Assembly (NCBI GenBank): GCA_963754265.1
Contig: CAVWFB010000016.1
Coordinates: forward strand, 372,001 to 436,000
DNA from: AC-32 sp963754265
GTDB taxonomy: Bacteria; Actinomycetota; Thermoleophilia; Gaiellales; Gaiellaceae
Length of the DNA: 64,000 bases
Reading direction: 5' to 3'
In this document: positions 7,867 to 14,983 of the stretch, piece after piece
Layout of the letters: each line of letters opens with the position of its first letter
Numbering within the stretch: position 1 is the first letter of the stretch
Program-made: the position numbers and the translations under genes
Notes under the pieces: generated by a model
Told to the model about the DNA's origin: nothing
Databases searched by the model: none
What the model saw: only the letters and a program-made list of their open reading frames with translations

Positions 7867-8425
7867 CGCTCTCCTCCCGTACGAGATCGAGAAAACGCTC
7901 GTGCACCCGCGTGTCACCGGTCAGCTCGGGGTGGAAGGACGCGACGAGCACGCGGCCCTGGCGCAACAGCACCGGCTCGCCGTCGAGCTCGGCGAGCACC
8001 TCCACCTCTGCCTCCGGCCCGATGTTCACGACCCGCGGCGCCCTGATGAACACCCCGCGCAACGGCTCCTCCTCGCCCTCCAGCTCGAGGTCGGCCTCGA
8101 AGCTCGCCACCTGGCGCCCGTAGGCATTGCGGCTGACTTCGAGTTCGAGCAGGCCGAGGTGGCGGCGGTCGAGCAGGATCATTCCGGCGCAGGTGCCGAA
8201 CAGCGGCCGCTCGAAGGCGCGGATCGCATCTTCCAGGCCGTACAGGCGCACGAGCCGTGCGATCGCCGTCGACTCCCCGCCGGGAACGATCAGGCCGTCG
8301 AGATCGTCCAGTTGCTCCGGCTTGCGCACCTCGACGGCCTCGGCGCCCAGCCGGCGCAGCATCGAGGCGTGCTCGCGGAAGTTCCCCTGCACCGCGAGGA
8401 CTCCGATTTTCAACGGCTCGGCCAC
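7853..8425 (-). CDS. pdxT: Pyridoxal 5'-phosphate synthase glutaminase subunit PdxT
   Basis: A 190-residue class-I glutaminase that supplies ammonia to PdxS for vitamin B6 synthesis. The catalytic triad is visible: C79 (FGTCAGM), H165 and E167 (FHPELTGD), with the GGES motif at 49-52 and the AVQGNFREH N-terminal signature. Its partner pdxS lies about 5.6 kb away at 14036-14920 on the same strand instead of adjacent, because other genes sit between them. Confidence 0.96.
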   Translation of the reverse strand: MAEPLKIGVLAVQGNFREHASMLRRLGAEAVEVRKPEQLDDLDGLIVPGGESTAIARLVRLYGLEDAIRAFERPLFGTCAGMILLDRRHLGLLELEVSRNAYGRQVASFEADLELEGEEEPLRGVFIRAPRVVNIGPEAEVEVLAELDGEPVLLRQGRVLVASFHPELTGDTRVHERFLDLVREESGVRA

Positions 8426-8557
8426 CTGCTCGATTCTAGTCTCGCCCTCTATTCAGAAGCGGCATCCGCACCTAAAATTCCTGCACCCCCGTGAAAGCCG
8501 AAATCTCCCACCAGATCCGCCCAGCTCCGCCCCGCAGGACCAGCGAACAGAGGGGAC

Positions 8558-8610
8558 GGCAGCTCTGGCACTGCCAGGCCGGCTCCTGCCTGCCGAAGGA
8601 GCCACAGGCC
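8558..8610 (+). promoter_or_regulatory. Leader hairpins that bury the response-regulator ribosome site
   Basis: Two stems precede the GTG at 8611. GGCAG 8558-8562 pairs with CTGCC 8571-8575. GGCC 8577-8580 plus GGCTCC 8581-8586 pairs with GGAGCC 8598-8603 plus GGCC 8607-8610, with an ACA bulge. The probable Shine-Dalgarno GGAG (8598-8601) lies inside the second stem, so folding would block translation. No known riboswitch consensus was recognised. Confidence 0.5.
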
Positions 8611-9069
8611 GTGAGCAGCGGCGGCGGCGCGGGCACACGCACCGAGACCAGACGCGTCCTCGTCGTCGACGACGAGCAGTCGATCCGCCTTCTCTGCCGG
8701 GTGAATCTCGGCGCCTCCGGCATCGACGTGCTCGAGGCCGACGACGGCGAGACCGCCCTCGAGCTGGCTCGCCGCGAGCAGCCGGACTTGATCCTTCTCG
8801 ACGTGATGATGCCCGGCCTCGACGGGTGGAGCGTCGCCCGCGAGCTCGCCGAGGACGAGCGAACGCGGGACATCCCCGTCGTCTTCCTCACAGCTCGCGC
8901 AGAGGCGTCCGACCGGCGGCGCGGCGCGCAGCTCGGCGGCGTCGGCTACCTCGTCAAGCCGTTCGACCCGGTCGGCATCGGCGAGCTCGTCGAAGACGTG
9001 CTCGCTCGGATCGGGCGCGGCGAGCGGGAGGAGCTCCAGCGCGGCATCGCGGCCGAGCACGAGCAGTGA
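8611..9069 (+). CDS. Response regulator receiver-domain protein
   Basis: About 152 residues, a single CheY-like receiver domain with no output domain. Acidic pocket D20/D21 (VLVVDDEQ), phospho-acceptor D64 (LILLDVMMPGLDGW), T94 (FLTARA) and K116 (YLVKPFDP) are all present. The start is GTG 8611, with AAGGAG 10 nt upstream; upstream frames lack similarity. The stop overlaps the next gene's GTG (GTGA), so the pair is translationally coupled. The last 25 residues form a charged helix. With no DNA-binding domain it may act by protein contact or in a phosphorelay. Confidence 0.92.
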   Translation: MSSGGGAGTRTETRRVLVVDDEQSIRLLCRVNLGASGIDVLEADDGETALELARREQPDLILLDVMMPGLDGWSVARELAEDERTRDIPVVFLTARAEASDRRRGAQLGGVGYLVKPFDPVGIGELVEDVLARIGRGEREELQRGIAAEHEQ

Positions 9070-11153
9070 GCGTCCACGAGCGCGAGGACCGCGCGCTCCG
9101 ACTCCAGCGGGTCGCCGAGCTGCTCGCCGAGGCGGTGACGCCGCAGGAGGTGCTCGACGCGATCCTGACCGAAGGCGTCCGCGCCGCGGAGGCGCGCGCG
9201 GGCGCGATCGGCGTGCTGAGCCCCGACCGCGAGAACATCGAGCTGCTCGCTCAGCAGGGCTATCCCGGCCCGATCATGGAGGACTGGGGCCGGTTCCCCG
9301 TCTCTGCGGGCCTGCCCATGTCCCGCGTGGTGCGCACCGGGGAGCCGCTGTTCGTGTCGACCCGGCGCGAGCGCAACGAGCTCTTCCCGGAGCTTGCCGA
9401 ACAGGCCCGCAGCGGCGGCGCGATGGTGGTGCTTCCACTGGCGGTGGAAGGGCGCGTCTTCGGCGCGATGGCGCTCTCGTTCGAGGAGGAGGTCGAGTTC
9501 GGGCTCGAGCGCCGCGAGATGAAGATCGCGCTCGCCCGCCTGGCCTCGCAGAACCTCGCCCGCTCGCAGCTCTACGAAGAGGAGCAGGCGCTCCGCCAGC
9601 GGATGACGTTTCTGGCCGAGGCGAGCGAGATCCTTTCCTCCTCCCTGGACTACCACCACACGCTGGGGAAGCTCGCGCGTCTAGCGGTGCCCGGGCTCGC
9701 GGATTGGTGCACGATCGACATGGCCGGCAAGAACGGGGAGATCGAGCGCCTCGCCGTTGCACACGAGGACCCCGAGAAGGTGCGCTGGGCCAGCGAGCTG
9801 CAGGAGCGCTACCCGCCGAACCCGGACGACTCACACGGCGTGCCGCAGGTCCTTCGCTCGGGTGAGCCGGAGTTCTTCCCCTCGATCCCCGCGGAGCTCC
9901 TGGACGAGGCGATCGGGGACGACCCGGAGCTGCGCCGGATCATCGACGAGCTCGGCCTGCGCTCCTCGATCTCCGTGCCGCTGACGGCTCGAGGCCGCAC
10001 GTTCGGGGCGCTGACGCTGATCGCGGCCGAGAGCCATCCGCCCTTCACCGAGGCGGACTTCGCGCTCGCGACCGAGCTCGCGCGCAGGGCGGCAGTGGCG
10101 GTCGACAACGCGCGTCTCTACAGCGAGGCGGAGAAGGGAGCCAATGCTGCACAGGCGCTGGCGCACGTCGCCGACGGGGTCGTCCTGCTCGACCCAGACG
10201 GCGTAATCCGGTACTGGAACCCCGCTGCAGCCGCGATCACCGGCGTGGACGAAGAGCTCGCTGTCGGACGGCCCGTGGGAGACGTGGTCCCGTCGTGGGC
10301 GACGCTGACGTCGCATGTCCCGCTCTCGGCGCCGGGCGAACGCGGCGCAGGGCCGGTGACGGTCCCACTGGTGCGCGACGGACGCGAGCGCTGGCTCGCG
10401 ATCTCCGGCGTCGACTTCGGCGAGGGGGCGGTTTACGCACTCCAGGACGTCACAGACGAGTACGCGCTCGAGAAGACACGCAGCGACTTCGTCGCCACTG
10501 CGTCGCACGAGCTCCGGACGCCTCTGGCGGCGGTCTACGGAGCCGTCCGAACGCTGCGGCGCGAAGATGTGGAGCTCTCAGAGGAACATCGCGCGGCGTT
10601 CCTCGACATGATCGAGTCCGAGTCGCTTCGCCTCTCGAAGATCGTCGGTCAGATCCTGCTGGCGGGACAGCTCGATGCCGACGCCGTCGAGCTCAGCATC
10701 TCGGAGTGCGATCCGGCCGAGGTCGCGGCGGACGTGATCGAATCGGCCTCGGTTCAGCTGCCCGACGGCATCTTGCTCGACCTGAACGCCGAGGGAGCCC
10801 GCTCGATCGACTGCGACGAGGCCAAGCTCAAGCAGGTGCTCGTGAACCTCGTGGACAACGCGATCAAGTACTCGCCCGACGGCGGCCAGGTGACCATCAG
10901 CCTCGACCAGAACGGGAACGGCTGCCTGATCGAGGTCGCCGACCAGGGCCTGGGCATCCCCGCCGAGGAGCAGGACCGCATCTTCGAGAAGTTCTACCGG
11001 CTCGACCCGCAGCAGACGAAGGGCGTCGGCGGCAGTGGTCTCGGCCTCTACATCTGTCGCGAGCTCGTCGAGCGCATGGAAGGGCAGCTGAGCGTCGAGT
11101 CGGAGCCCGGCGTCGGCTCGCGCTTCCAGGTGGCCCTTCCCACCCGGCGCTAG
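9066..11153 (+). CDS. Soluble hybrid-sensor histidine kinase (GAF-GAF-PAS-HisKA-HATPase)
   Basis: A 695-residue kinase with no transmembrane segment. A GAF domain covers about residues 20-165 and a second about 185-355. A PAS domain follows (VADGVVLLDPDGVIRYWNP). HisKA carries the phospho-histidine H481 (SDFVATASHELRTPLAAV). HATPase_c carries N box NLVDNAIKYSPDGG, DQGLGIPAEE, FEKFYRL and GGSGLGLYICREL. It probably senses a small cytoplasmic signal through the GAF domains and phosphorylates the receiver protein encoded just upstream. The same frame is open further left to 8127 but codes for nothing there. Confidence 0.93.
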   Translation: MSVHEREDRALRLQRVAELLAEAVTPQEVLDAILTEGVRAAEARAGAIGVLSPDRENIELLAQQGYPGPIMEDWGRFPVSAGLPMSRVVRTGEPLFVSTRRERNELFPELAEQARSGGAMVVLPLAVEGRVFGAMALSFEEEVEFGLERREMKIALARLASQNLARSQLYEEEQALRQRMTFLAEASEILSSSLDYHHTLGKLARLAVPGLADWCTIDMAGKNGEIERLAVAHEDPEKVRWASELQERYPPNPDDSHGVPQVLRSGEPEFFPSIPAELLDEAIGDDPELRRIIDELGLRSSISVPLTARGRTFGALTLIAAESHPPFTEADFALATELARRAAVAVDNARLYSEAEKGANAAQALAHVADGVVLLDPDGVIRYWNPAAAAITGVDEELAVGRPVGDVVPSWATLTSHVPLSAPGERGAGPVTVPLVRDGRERWLAISGVDFGEGAVYALQDVTDEYALEKTRSDFVATASHELRTPLAAVYGAVRTLRREDVELSEEHRAAFLDMIESESLRLSKIVGQILLAGQLDADAVELSISECDPAEVAADVIESASVQLPDGILLDLNAEGARSIDCDEAKLKQVLVNLVDNAIKYSPDGGQVTISLDQNGNGCLIEVADQGLGIPAEEQDRIFEKFYRLDPQQTKGVGGSGLGLYICRELVERMEGQLSVESEPGVGSRFQVALPTRR

Positions 11154-11169
11154 TCATGGTCGGAGAACG

Positions 11170-11199
11170 TGGGCCAGCCTGCGGGAATGTCGCCCGAAC
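11170..11199 (+). repeat. Repeat A copy 1
   Basis: Reads TGGGCCAGCCTG then CGGGAATGTCGCCCGAAC. It lies between the convergent stops of the histidine kinase and the acetyltransferase. It is one of five plus-oriented copies (others at 11747, 12403, 13078, 44765) with consensus TGGGCCAGCGTGYGGGAATG followed by TCACCCGA. Confidence 0.8.
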
Positions 11200-11209
11200 C
11201 GAACCCTGG

Positions 11210-11707
11210 TCAGTCGAGTAGCCGGAAATAGCGCGCGATGGGCAGGAGCGTGAACCCTGCGGTCTCGTACGCCCTACGCGCCGGTGTGTGGCCGGGGTCG
11301 CCGCCGGTCTCGACCACGGCGATGTCCATTCCGCGACTCCGCATGTGTTTGGTCGCGAACTTCGTTAGCCGCAAGCTGACGCCGCGCCTCTGATAGTCAG
11401 GATCGACGCCGATGACGTCGATGACGCCCATCCGCTCATGGAATGCGTTCAGTGCGACGGCCACGAAACCGACCGGGCGTCCGTTGGCAACCGCCACGAA
11501 GACGTCACGTTCATCATTCGTACAGCTCGATCTGACGGCTTCCGCCTGGTTCGCCTTCCAGTCCGGATGCAAGCGGAGAAAGATGTCGTCACCCAAGACA
11601 TCCCGCACCGACGCGAACACGGGTGCCCACGCACGGAGCGAGAACTCAACGACGGTCTCAAGGTCGCCCTCACGGAACTCGCGGATCTCAATTGCACTTT
11701 CTGTCAC
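11210..11707 (-). CDS. GNAT-family N-acetyltransferase
   Basis: A 165-residue GNAT protein from a GTG at 11707 (VTESAIEIREFREGDLETVV). The frame is open much further upstream but runs through repeat A and has no similarity there. The acetyl-CoA binding motif A is GVDPDYQRRGVSLRLTKFA (Q/RxxGxG/A type, slightly divergent), and the C-terminal AYETAGFTLLPIARYF is typical. Substrate unknown. Repeat A copies lie 11 bp past its end and 40 bp before its start, so it is flanked like a cassette. Confidence 0.85.
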   Translation of the reverse strand: MTESAIEIREFREGDLETVVEFSLRAWAPVFASVRDVLGDDIFLRLHPDWKANQAEAVRSSCTNDERDVFVAVANGRPVGFVAVALNAFHERMGVIDVIGVDPDYQRRGVSLRLTKFATKHMRSRGMDIAVVETGGDPGHTPARRAYETAGFTLLPIARYFRLLD

Positions 11708-11746
11708 GGCGACAGAACGGTAGCCGCCTGCGGATGAGGCGTCGCC

Positions 11747-11776
11747 TGGGCCAGCGTGCGGGAATGTCACTCGAGG
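11747..11776 (+). repeat. Repeat A copy 2
   Basis: Reads TGGGCCAGCGTGCGGGAATG then TCACTCGAGG. It lies between the GNAT start and the cupin stop, both genes being on the minus strand. Confidence 0.85.
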
Positions 11777-11882
11777 CCAGATGACGCTGGTCCTCCGCTG
11801 AGGCGCGTCCAGCGCTGGGCGCCCTGCACGAGGGACTCTCCCCGGTAGCGATTCGAGCCGGAAGCGAGGGGCGATCCTCGTC

Positions 11883-12353
11883 TCACTCGCCGGGAGGAAG
11901 GTCGAAGCGGGCGATGATTCCTTCGTCACCGCCCTCTGGCACTCGACGCTCTGGATGACGTGTAGCCACCCATGCAACCCCCTGCTCGGGGTAGGCGACC
12001 ACGTCAGGGAAGCGTTTGCTCGAGATGCCTAGGATGCGCGCCGGCTCATCCGTTGGATTCGAAAACGCGTGCAGCCCGTCCGGCCCTTCAGGGAAGTAGA
12101 TCACCTCTCCGGGCGCGAGTTGCTCCTCCCCTTCCGGAGTGCGAACGGTCGGCGTTCCGCTGAGGACGAAGAACATTTCTTCCAACCCGTAGTGCATATG
12201 CAAGCGATCTCCTGACGATCCGGGCAGAAGCTCGGTCAGCGACGCGCCGAGCATGTCTGTCCCCAGTGGGTGCCCAAACCAGCGGCGGCGCATCCGGAGA
12301 TCGTCGTTGACTTCATCCCAGGGCTCGTCTTCGAGGAAGTTCAGGCGGCGCAT
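11883..12353 (-). CDS. Cupin-domain protein
   Basis: A 156-residue single-domain cupin starting at ATG 12353 after a strong GGAGGAG ribosome site. The metal-binding motif 1 appears as HMHYGLEEMFFVLSG (two His plus Glu) and motif 2 as PGEVIYFPEGPDGLHAFSN with the third His. The frame remains open 14 codons upstream. Cupins of this size bind a metal and a small ligand or act as isomerases; substrate unknown. It lies between repeat A copies 2 and 3. Confidence 0.85.
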   Translation of the reverse strand: MRRLNFLEDEPWDEVNDDLRMRRRWFGHPLGTDMLGASLTELLPGSSGDRLHMHYGLEEMFFVLSGTPTVRTPEGEEQLAPGEVIYFPEGPDGLHAFSNPTDEPARILGISSKRFPDVVAYPEQGVAWVATRHPERRVPEGGDEGIIARFDLPPGE

Positions 12354-12402
12354 CGCTCCTCCGTCTCGATTATCGGATGCTTGTGGGGAAATCATTCCCG
12401 TT

Positions 12403-12432
12403 TGGGCCAGCGTGTGGGAATGTCACCCGAGG
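12403..12432 (+). repeat. Repeat A copy 3
   Basis: Reads TGGGCCAGCGTGTGGGAATG then TCACCCGAGG. A CATTCCC at 12394-12400 can pair with the GGGAATG inside the repeat (16-nt loop). It sits 50 bp before the minus-strand cupin and 60 bp before a plus-strand small gene. Confidence 0.85.
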
Positions 12433-12491
12433 GCCGTACGAGACTCCAGCCCGGCTGACGACTACAGTTGCGGTCGAAGGAGGCGAGCAAG

Positions 12492-12668
12492 ATGAACTTG
12501 TGGAAGCGTGTCGTTGCTCGTCGGCAGGGGAAGGCGCACGCGCGCTACTTGGCCGAACACGCCCGGCAGCAGGCTCTTGCAGGCCAAGACGCACAGGATG
12601 AAGTTCGCAAGGTCGCTTACTGGTCTCAGAAGGGGCAGCAAGGGATGGGGCCAGGTGGGGGAGGCTAA
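12492..12668 (+). CDS. Small basic helical protein, 58 aa
   Basis: Starts at ATG 12492 behind a very good ribosome site (GAAGGAGGCGAGCAAG). The product MNLWKRVVARRQGKAHARYL continues as a charged helix and ends in a flexible GPGGGG tail. Lys/Arg-rich with no transmembrane segment; function unknown. The strong translation signal is the main evidence that it is real. Confidence 0.65.
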   Translation: MNLWKRVVARRQGKAHARYLAEHARQQALAGQDAQDEVRKVAYWSQKGQQGMGPGGGG

Positions 12669-12744
12669 GCCCACGATCTTGCGCCGACCCGACGAAACGA
12701 ATCGACTCCTGGAACGGATGCTGTCCGCGGCGTAACATCGTCAC

Positions 12745-13008
12745 ATGGCGCTCCTGTTCATTCTCTTGTCGCTGTTCGCGCTGATCGGGTTCGGGACAGG
12801 GTCGTCTTCTACGGGTGTGGGGCAGGTCAGGCAAAGCTCGTCGGCGACCGGAAGCGCGAGCGCCACCGGAAGCGCGTCCTCGACCGTCATCCAGCGCTCC
12901 GTCCAGACAACGAATGGCGTGACGCGAGAGAGTTGCGTGGTCGTGACGTGGAGGGCAGGCCGGCCGGCGCACCGCCGTCCGTGCCACAAAGCACCCGCCA
13001 AGCCGTAA
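12745..13008 (+). CDS. Small secreted or membrane-anchored protein
   Basis: An 87-residue frame beginning MALLFILLSLFALIGFGTGS: a hydrophobic N-terminal helix followed by a low-complexity Ser/Thr/Ala/Gly stretch with a GSAS(A/S)T repeat and a basic C-terminus with two cysteines. No ribosome site is obvious, so it is less certain than its neighbours. Function unknown. Confidence 0.45.
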   Translation: MALLFILLSLFALIGFGTGSSSTGVGQVRQSSSATGSASATGSASSTVIQRSVQTTNGVTRESCVVVTWRAGRPAHRRPCHKAPAKP

Positions 13009-13077
13009 CCGCCACCCGTACGACCGCCGTGAGTCCCATCGCCGGCAGTCTCGAGTCTGGTGATGAGGAGCATCGTC

Positions 13078-13107
13078 TGGCCCAGCGCGCGGGAATGCCA
13101 CCCGACG
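13078..13107 (+). repeat. Repeat A copy 4
   Basis: Reads TGGCCCAGCGCGCGGGAATG then CCACCCGACG, the most divergent of the four clustered copies. It precedes the dihydrofolate-reductase-like gene by about 130 bp. Confidence 0.75.
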
Positions 13108-13238
13108 ACTACCGATGATTTCTGCGCGGCTGCCGAGTCTCTGATGAAAGCACGACACGCAGCCCGAATGACGTCATGTCACCGGGCGCCCAATCATGGT
13201 TTGCGAGAACCGACCCAACTCGCGAAGGAGGACAACTC

Positions 13239-13886
13239 ATGTCACTCGCCCGCGTGCATAACTTCTCCATCTCGCTCGACGGCTTCGCCACGGGCGAAGG
13301 TCAGACGCGCGAGGCACCGTTCGGCCACGCGGGCGAACGGCTGCACCAATGGATGTTCGCCACCCAGTGGTGGCACGCGATGGTCGGCAAGCCCGGCGGC
13401 AGCCGCGGCATAGACGACGCCTTTTCGCAGCAGTTCGATCCTGGGATAGGCGCCGAGATCATGGGTGCGAACAAGTTCGGCCATCCCGGATGGCACGAGG
13501 ATCCGGAGTGGAAGGGCTGGTGGGGTCCCAACCCGCCGTTCCACACGCCGACCTTCATCCTTACCCACCAACCGCGCTCGTCGATCGAGATGGAGGGCGG
13601 CACGACGTTTCACTTCATCGACGCTTCGCCCGCCGAGGCGCTCGCGACCGCCCGCGAGGCTGCTGACGGCCAGGACGTACGCCTCGGCGGGGGTCCCACC
13701 ATGATCCGCGACTTCCTCGCCGCCGGACTCGTCGACCACATGCACATCGTGGTGGTCCCGATCTTGCTCGGCCGAGGCGTACGCCTCTGGGACGGACTGG
13801 AGGGCATCGAGAAGGACTACCAGGTCGAGGCCACCTCCTCGCCCAGCGGAGTCACGCATGTGACCTTCACCCGTGCGGGTGTCTGA
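13239..13886 (+). CDS. RibD C-terminal/dihydrofolate-reductase-like family protein
   Basis: A 215-residue DHFR-like reductase domain (YyaP/YwjB type) from ATG 13239, preceded by GAAGGAGG. N-terminus SLARVHNFSISLDGFATGEG, then MGANKFGHPGW, a nucleotide-binding DVRLGGGPTMIRDFLAAGLVD and HIVVVPILLGRGVRLWDGL are typical. Such stand-alone proteins are usually of unknown substrate; they are not true folate reductases. It is the last unit in the row of single genes separated by repeat A. Confidence 0.88.
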   Translation: MSLARVHNFSISLDGFATGEGQTREAPFGHAGERLHQWMFATQWWHAMVGKPGGSRGIDDAFSQQFDPGIGAEIMGANKFGHPGWHEDPEWKGWWGPNPPFHTPTFILTHQPRSSIEMEGGTTFHFIDASPAEALATAREAADGQDVRLGGGPTMIRDFLAAGLVDHMHIVVVPILLGRGVRLWDGLEGIEKDYQVEATSSPSGVTHVTFTRAGV

Positions 13887-14007
13887 ACCGCCCTCGAGGT
13901 CCCGGCGCGCCCGCTCGGTTGGTATGAGACGGAGGGCAACGATCGAACCTGTTCCGCGACAGGCCGCCGAGGCAGCGCCGACCGATCTGTAGAGGTCGGA
14001 CGCGCAT

Positions 14008-14027
14008 GGGCGAGCGTCCTCTCGCCC
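14008..14027. terminator. Hairpin between convergent genes
   Basis: GGGCGAG (14008-14014) pairs perfectly with CTCGCCC (14021-14027) around a 6-nt loop, between the stops of the DHFR-like gene and pdxS. A second stem, CCGACC 13978-13983 with GGTCGG 13994-13999, lies just before it. There is no T tract, but the position fits a bidirectional terminator. Its TGGGCGAGCGTCC start resembles repeat A. Confidence 0.5.
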
Positions 14028-14035
14028 GAAGGGCG

Positions 14036-14920
14036 TTACCAGCCGCGGGTCTCGAGGAGCTCTTCGGCCGGGATGCCTGCGGCCGCGAGCCCGCTCATCG
14101 GGTCGCCCAGGCCGCCGGAGACGCGCGCGAGGATCTCGGGATCGCGGAAGTGGGTCGTCGCCTCGACGATCGCCTTCGCGCGCGGCGACGGATCCGCGGA
14201 CTTGTAGATCCCCGATCCGACGAAGACGCCGTCGGCGCCGAGCTGCATGCAGAGCGCCGCGTCGGCCGGTGTCGCGATTCCTCCGGCCGTGAAGGTCACC
14301 ACGGGCAGCTTCCCGTTCTCGGCGACCCACTTGACGAGCTCGTAGGGCGCGCGCAGCTCCTTCGCCTCCGCGTAGAGCTCCTCCTCGCGGAGCGCGCCTA
14401 GCCGGCGGATGTGCCCGAAGACCGAGCGCATGTGCGTGACCGCGTTGACGATGTCGCCGGTGCCGGCCTCGCCCTTGGTGCGGATCATCGCCGCGCCCTC
14501 GGCGACCCGCCGCAGCGCCTCGCCGAGGTTCGTGCAGCCGCAGACGAACGGCACGGTGAAGCCCCACTTGTCGACGTGGTGCTCGGTGTCGGCCGGCGTC
14601 AGCACCTCGCTCTCGTCGATGTAGTCGACCTCGAGCGCCTCCAGGATCTGGGCCTCGGCGAAGTGGCCGATGCGGCACTTGGCCATCACGGGGATCGTGA
14701 CCGCCTCCTGGATCTCGCGAATCTTGTCCGGGTCGGCCATCCGCGCAACGCCGCCGTCCCTGCGGATGTCGGCCGGAACCCGCTCGAGCGCCATCACGGC
14801 CACGGCGCCGGCGTCCTCGGCGATCCGCGCCTGCTCGGCGGTCGTCACGTCCATGATCACCCCGCCCTTGAGCATCTCGGCGAGGCCGCTCTTGACCCGC
14901 ATCGTCCCGGTCTCGGCCAT
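14036..14920 (-). CDS. pdxS: Pyridoxal 5'-phosphate synthase subunit PdxS
   Basis: A 294-residue (beta/alpha)8 lyase subunit that makes PLP from ribose 5-phosphate, glyceraldehyde 3-phosphate and ammonia from PdxT. Start chosen at ATG 14920 (MAETGTMRVKSGLAEMLKGG). The signatures GGVIMDVTTAEQARIAEDAG, VMAKCRIGHFAEAQILEALE and TKGEAGTGDIVNAV, containing the two catalytic lysines and the phosphate site, are intact. It is separated from pdxT by an insert, so the two subunits are no longer in one obvious operon. Confidence 0.97.
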   Translation of the reverse strand: MAETGTMRVKSGLAEMLKGGVIMDVTTAEQARIAEDAGAVAVMALERVPADIRRDGGVARMADPDKIREIQEAVTIPVMAKCRIGHFAEAQILEALEVDYIDESEVLTPADTEHHVDKWGFTVPFVCGCTNLGEALRRVAEGAAMIRTKGEAGTGDIVNAVTHMRSVFGHIRRLGALREEELYAEAKELRAPYELVKWVAENGKLPVVTFTAGGIATPADAALCMQLGADGVFVGSGIYKSADPSPRAKAIVEATTHFRDPEILARVSGGLGDPMSGLAAAGIPAEELLETRGW

Positions 14921-14983
14921 CGCCGGGGATTCTAGCCAGGCGCGCGAGCTTGACATCTCCGCACGCCGTGCCAGCCTTCGGCC

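Noticed and set aside
8490..8610. c-di-AMP or cobalamin riboswitch before the response regulator
   Set aside because: A few words (CCGAA, GGCAGCTC) resemble known consensus parts, but the order and conserved cores do not fit any class.
8127..9065. Large 1008-codon protein upstream extension of the histidine kinase
   Set aside because: The upstream part is antisense to pdxT and out of frame with the response regulator; it is Arg/Ser-rich shadow translation. The kinase starts at 9066.
11170..13886. Integron gene-cassette array
   Set aside because: The repeats lack the attC-type GTTRRRY/RYYYAAC core pair, genes lie on both strands, and no integrase is in the window. Reported only as cassette-like.
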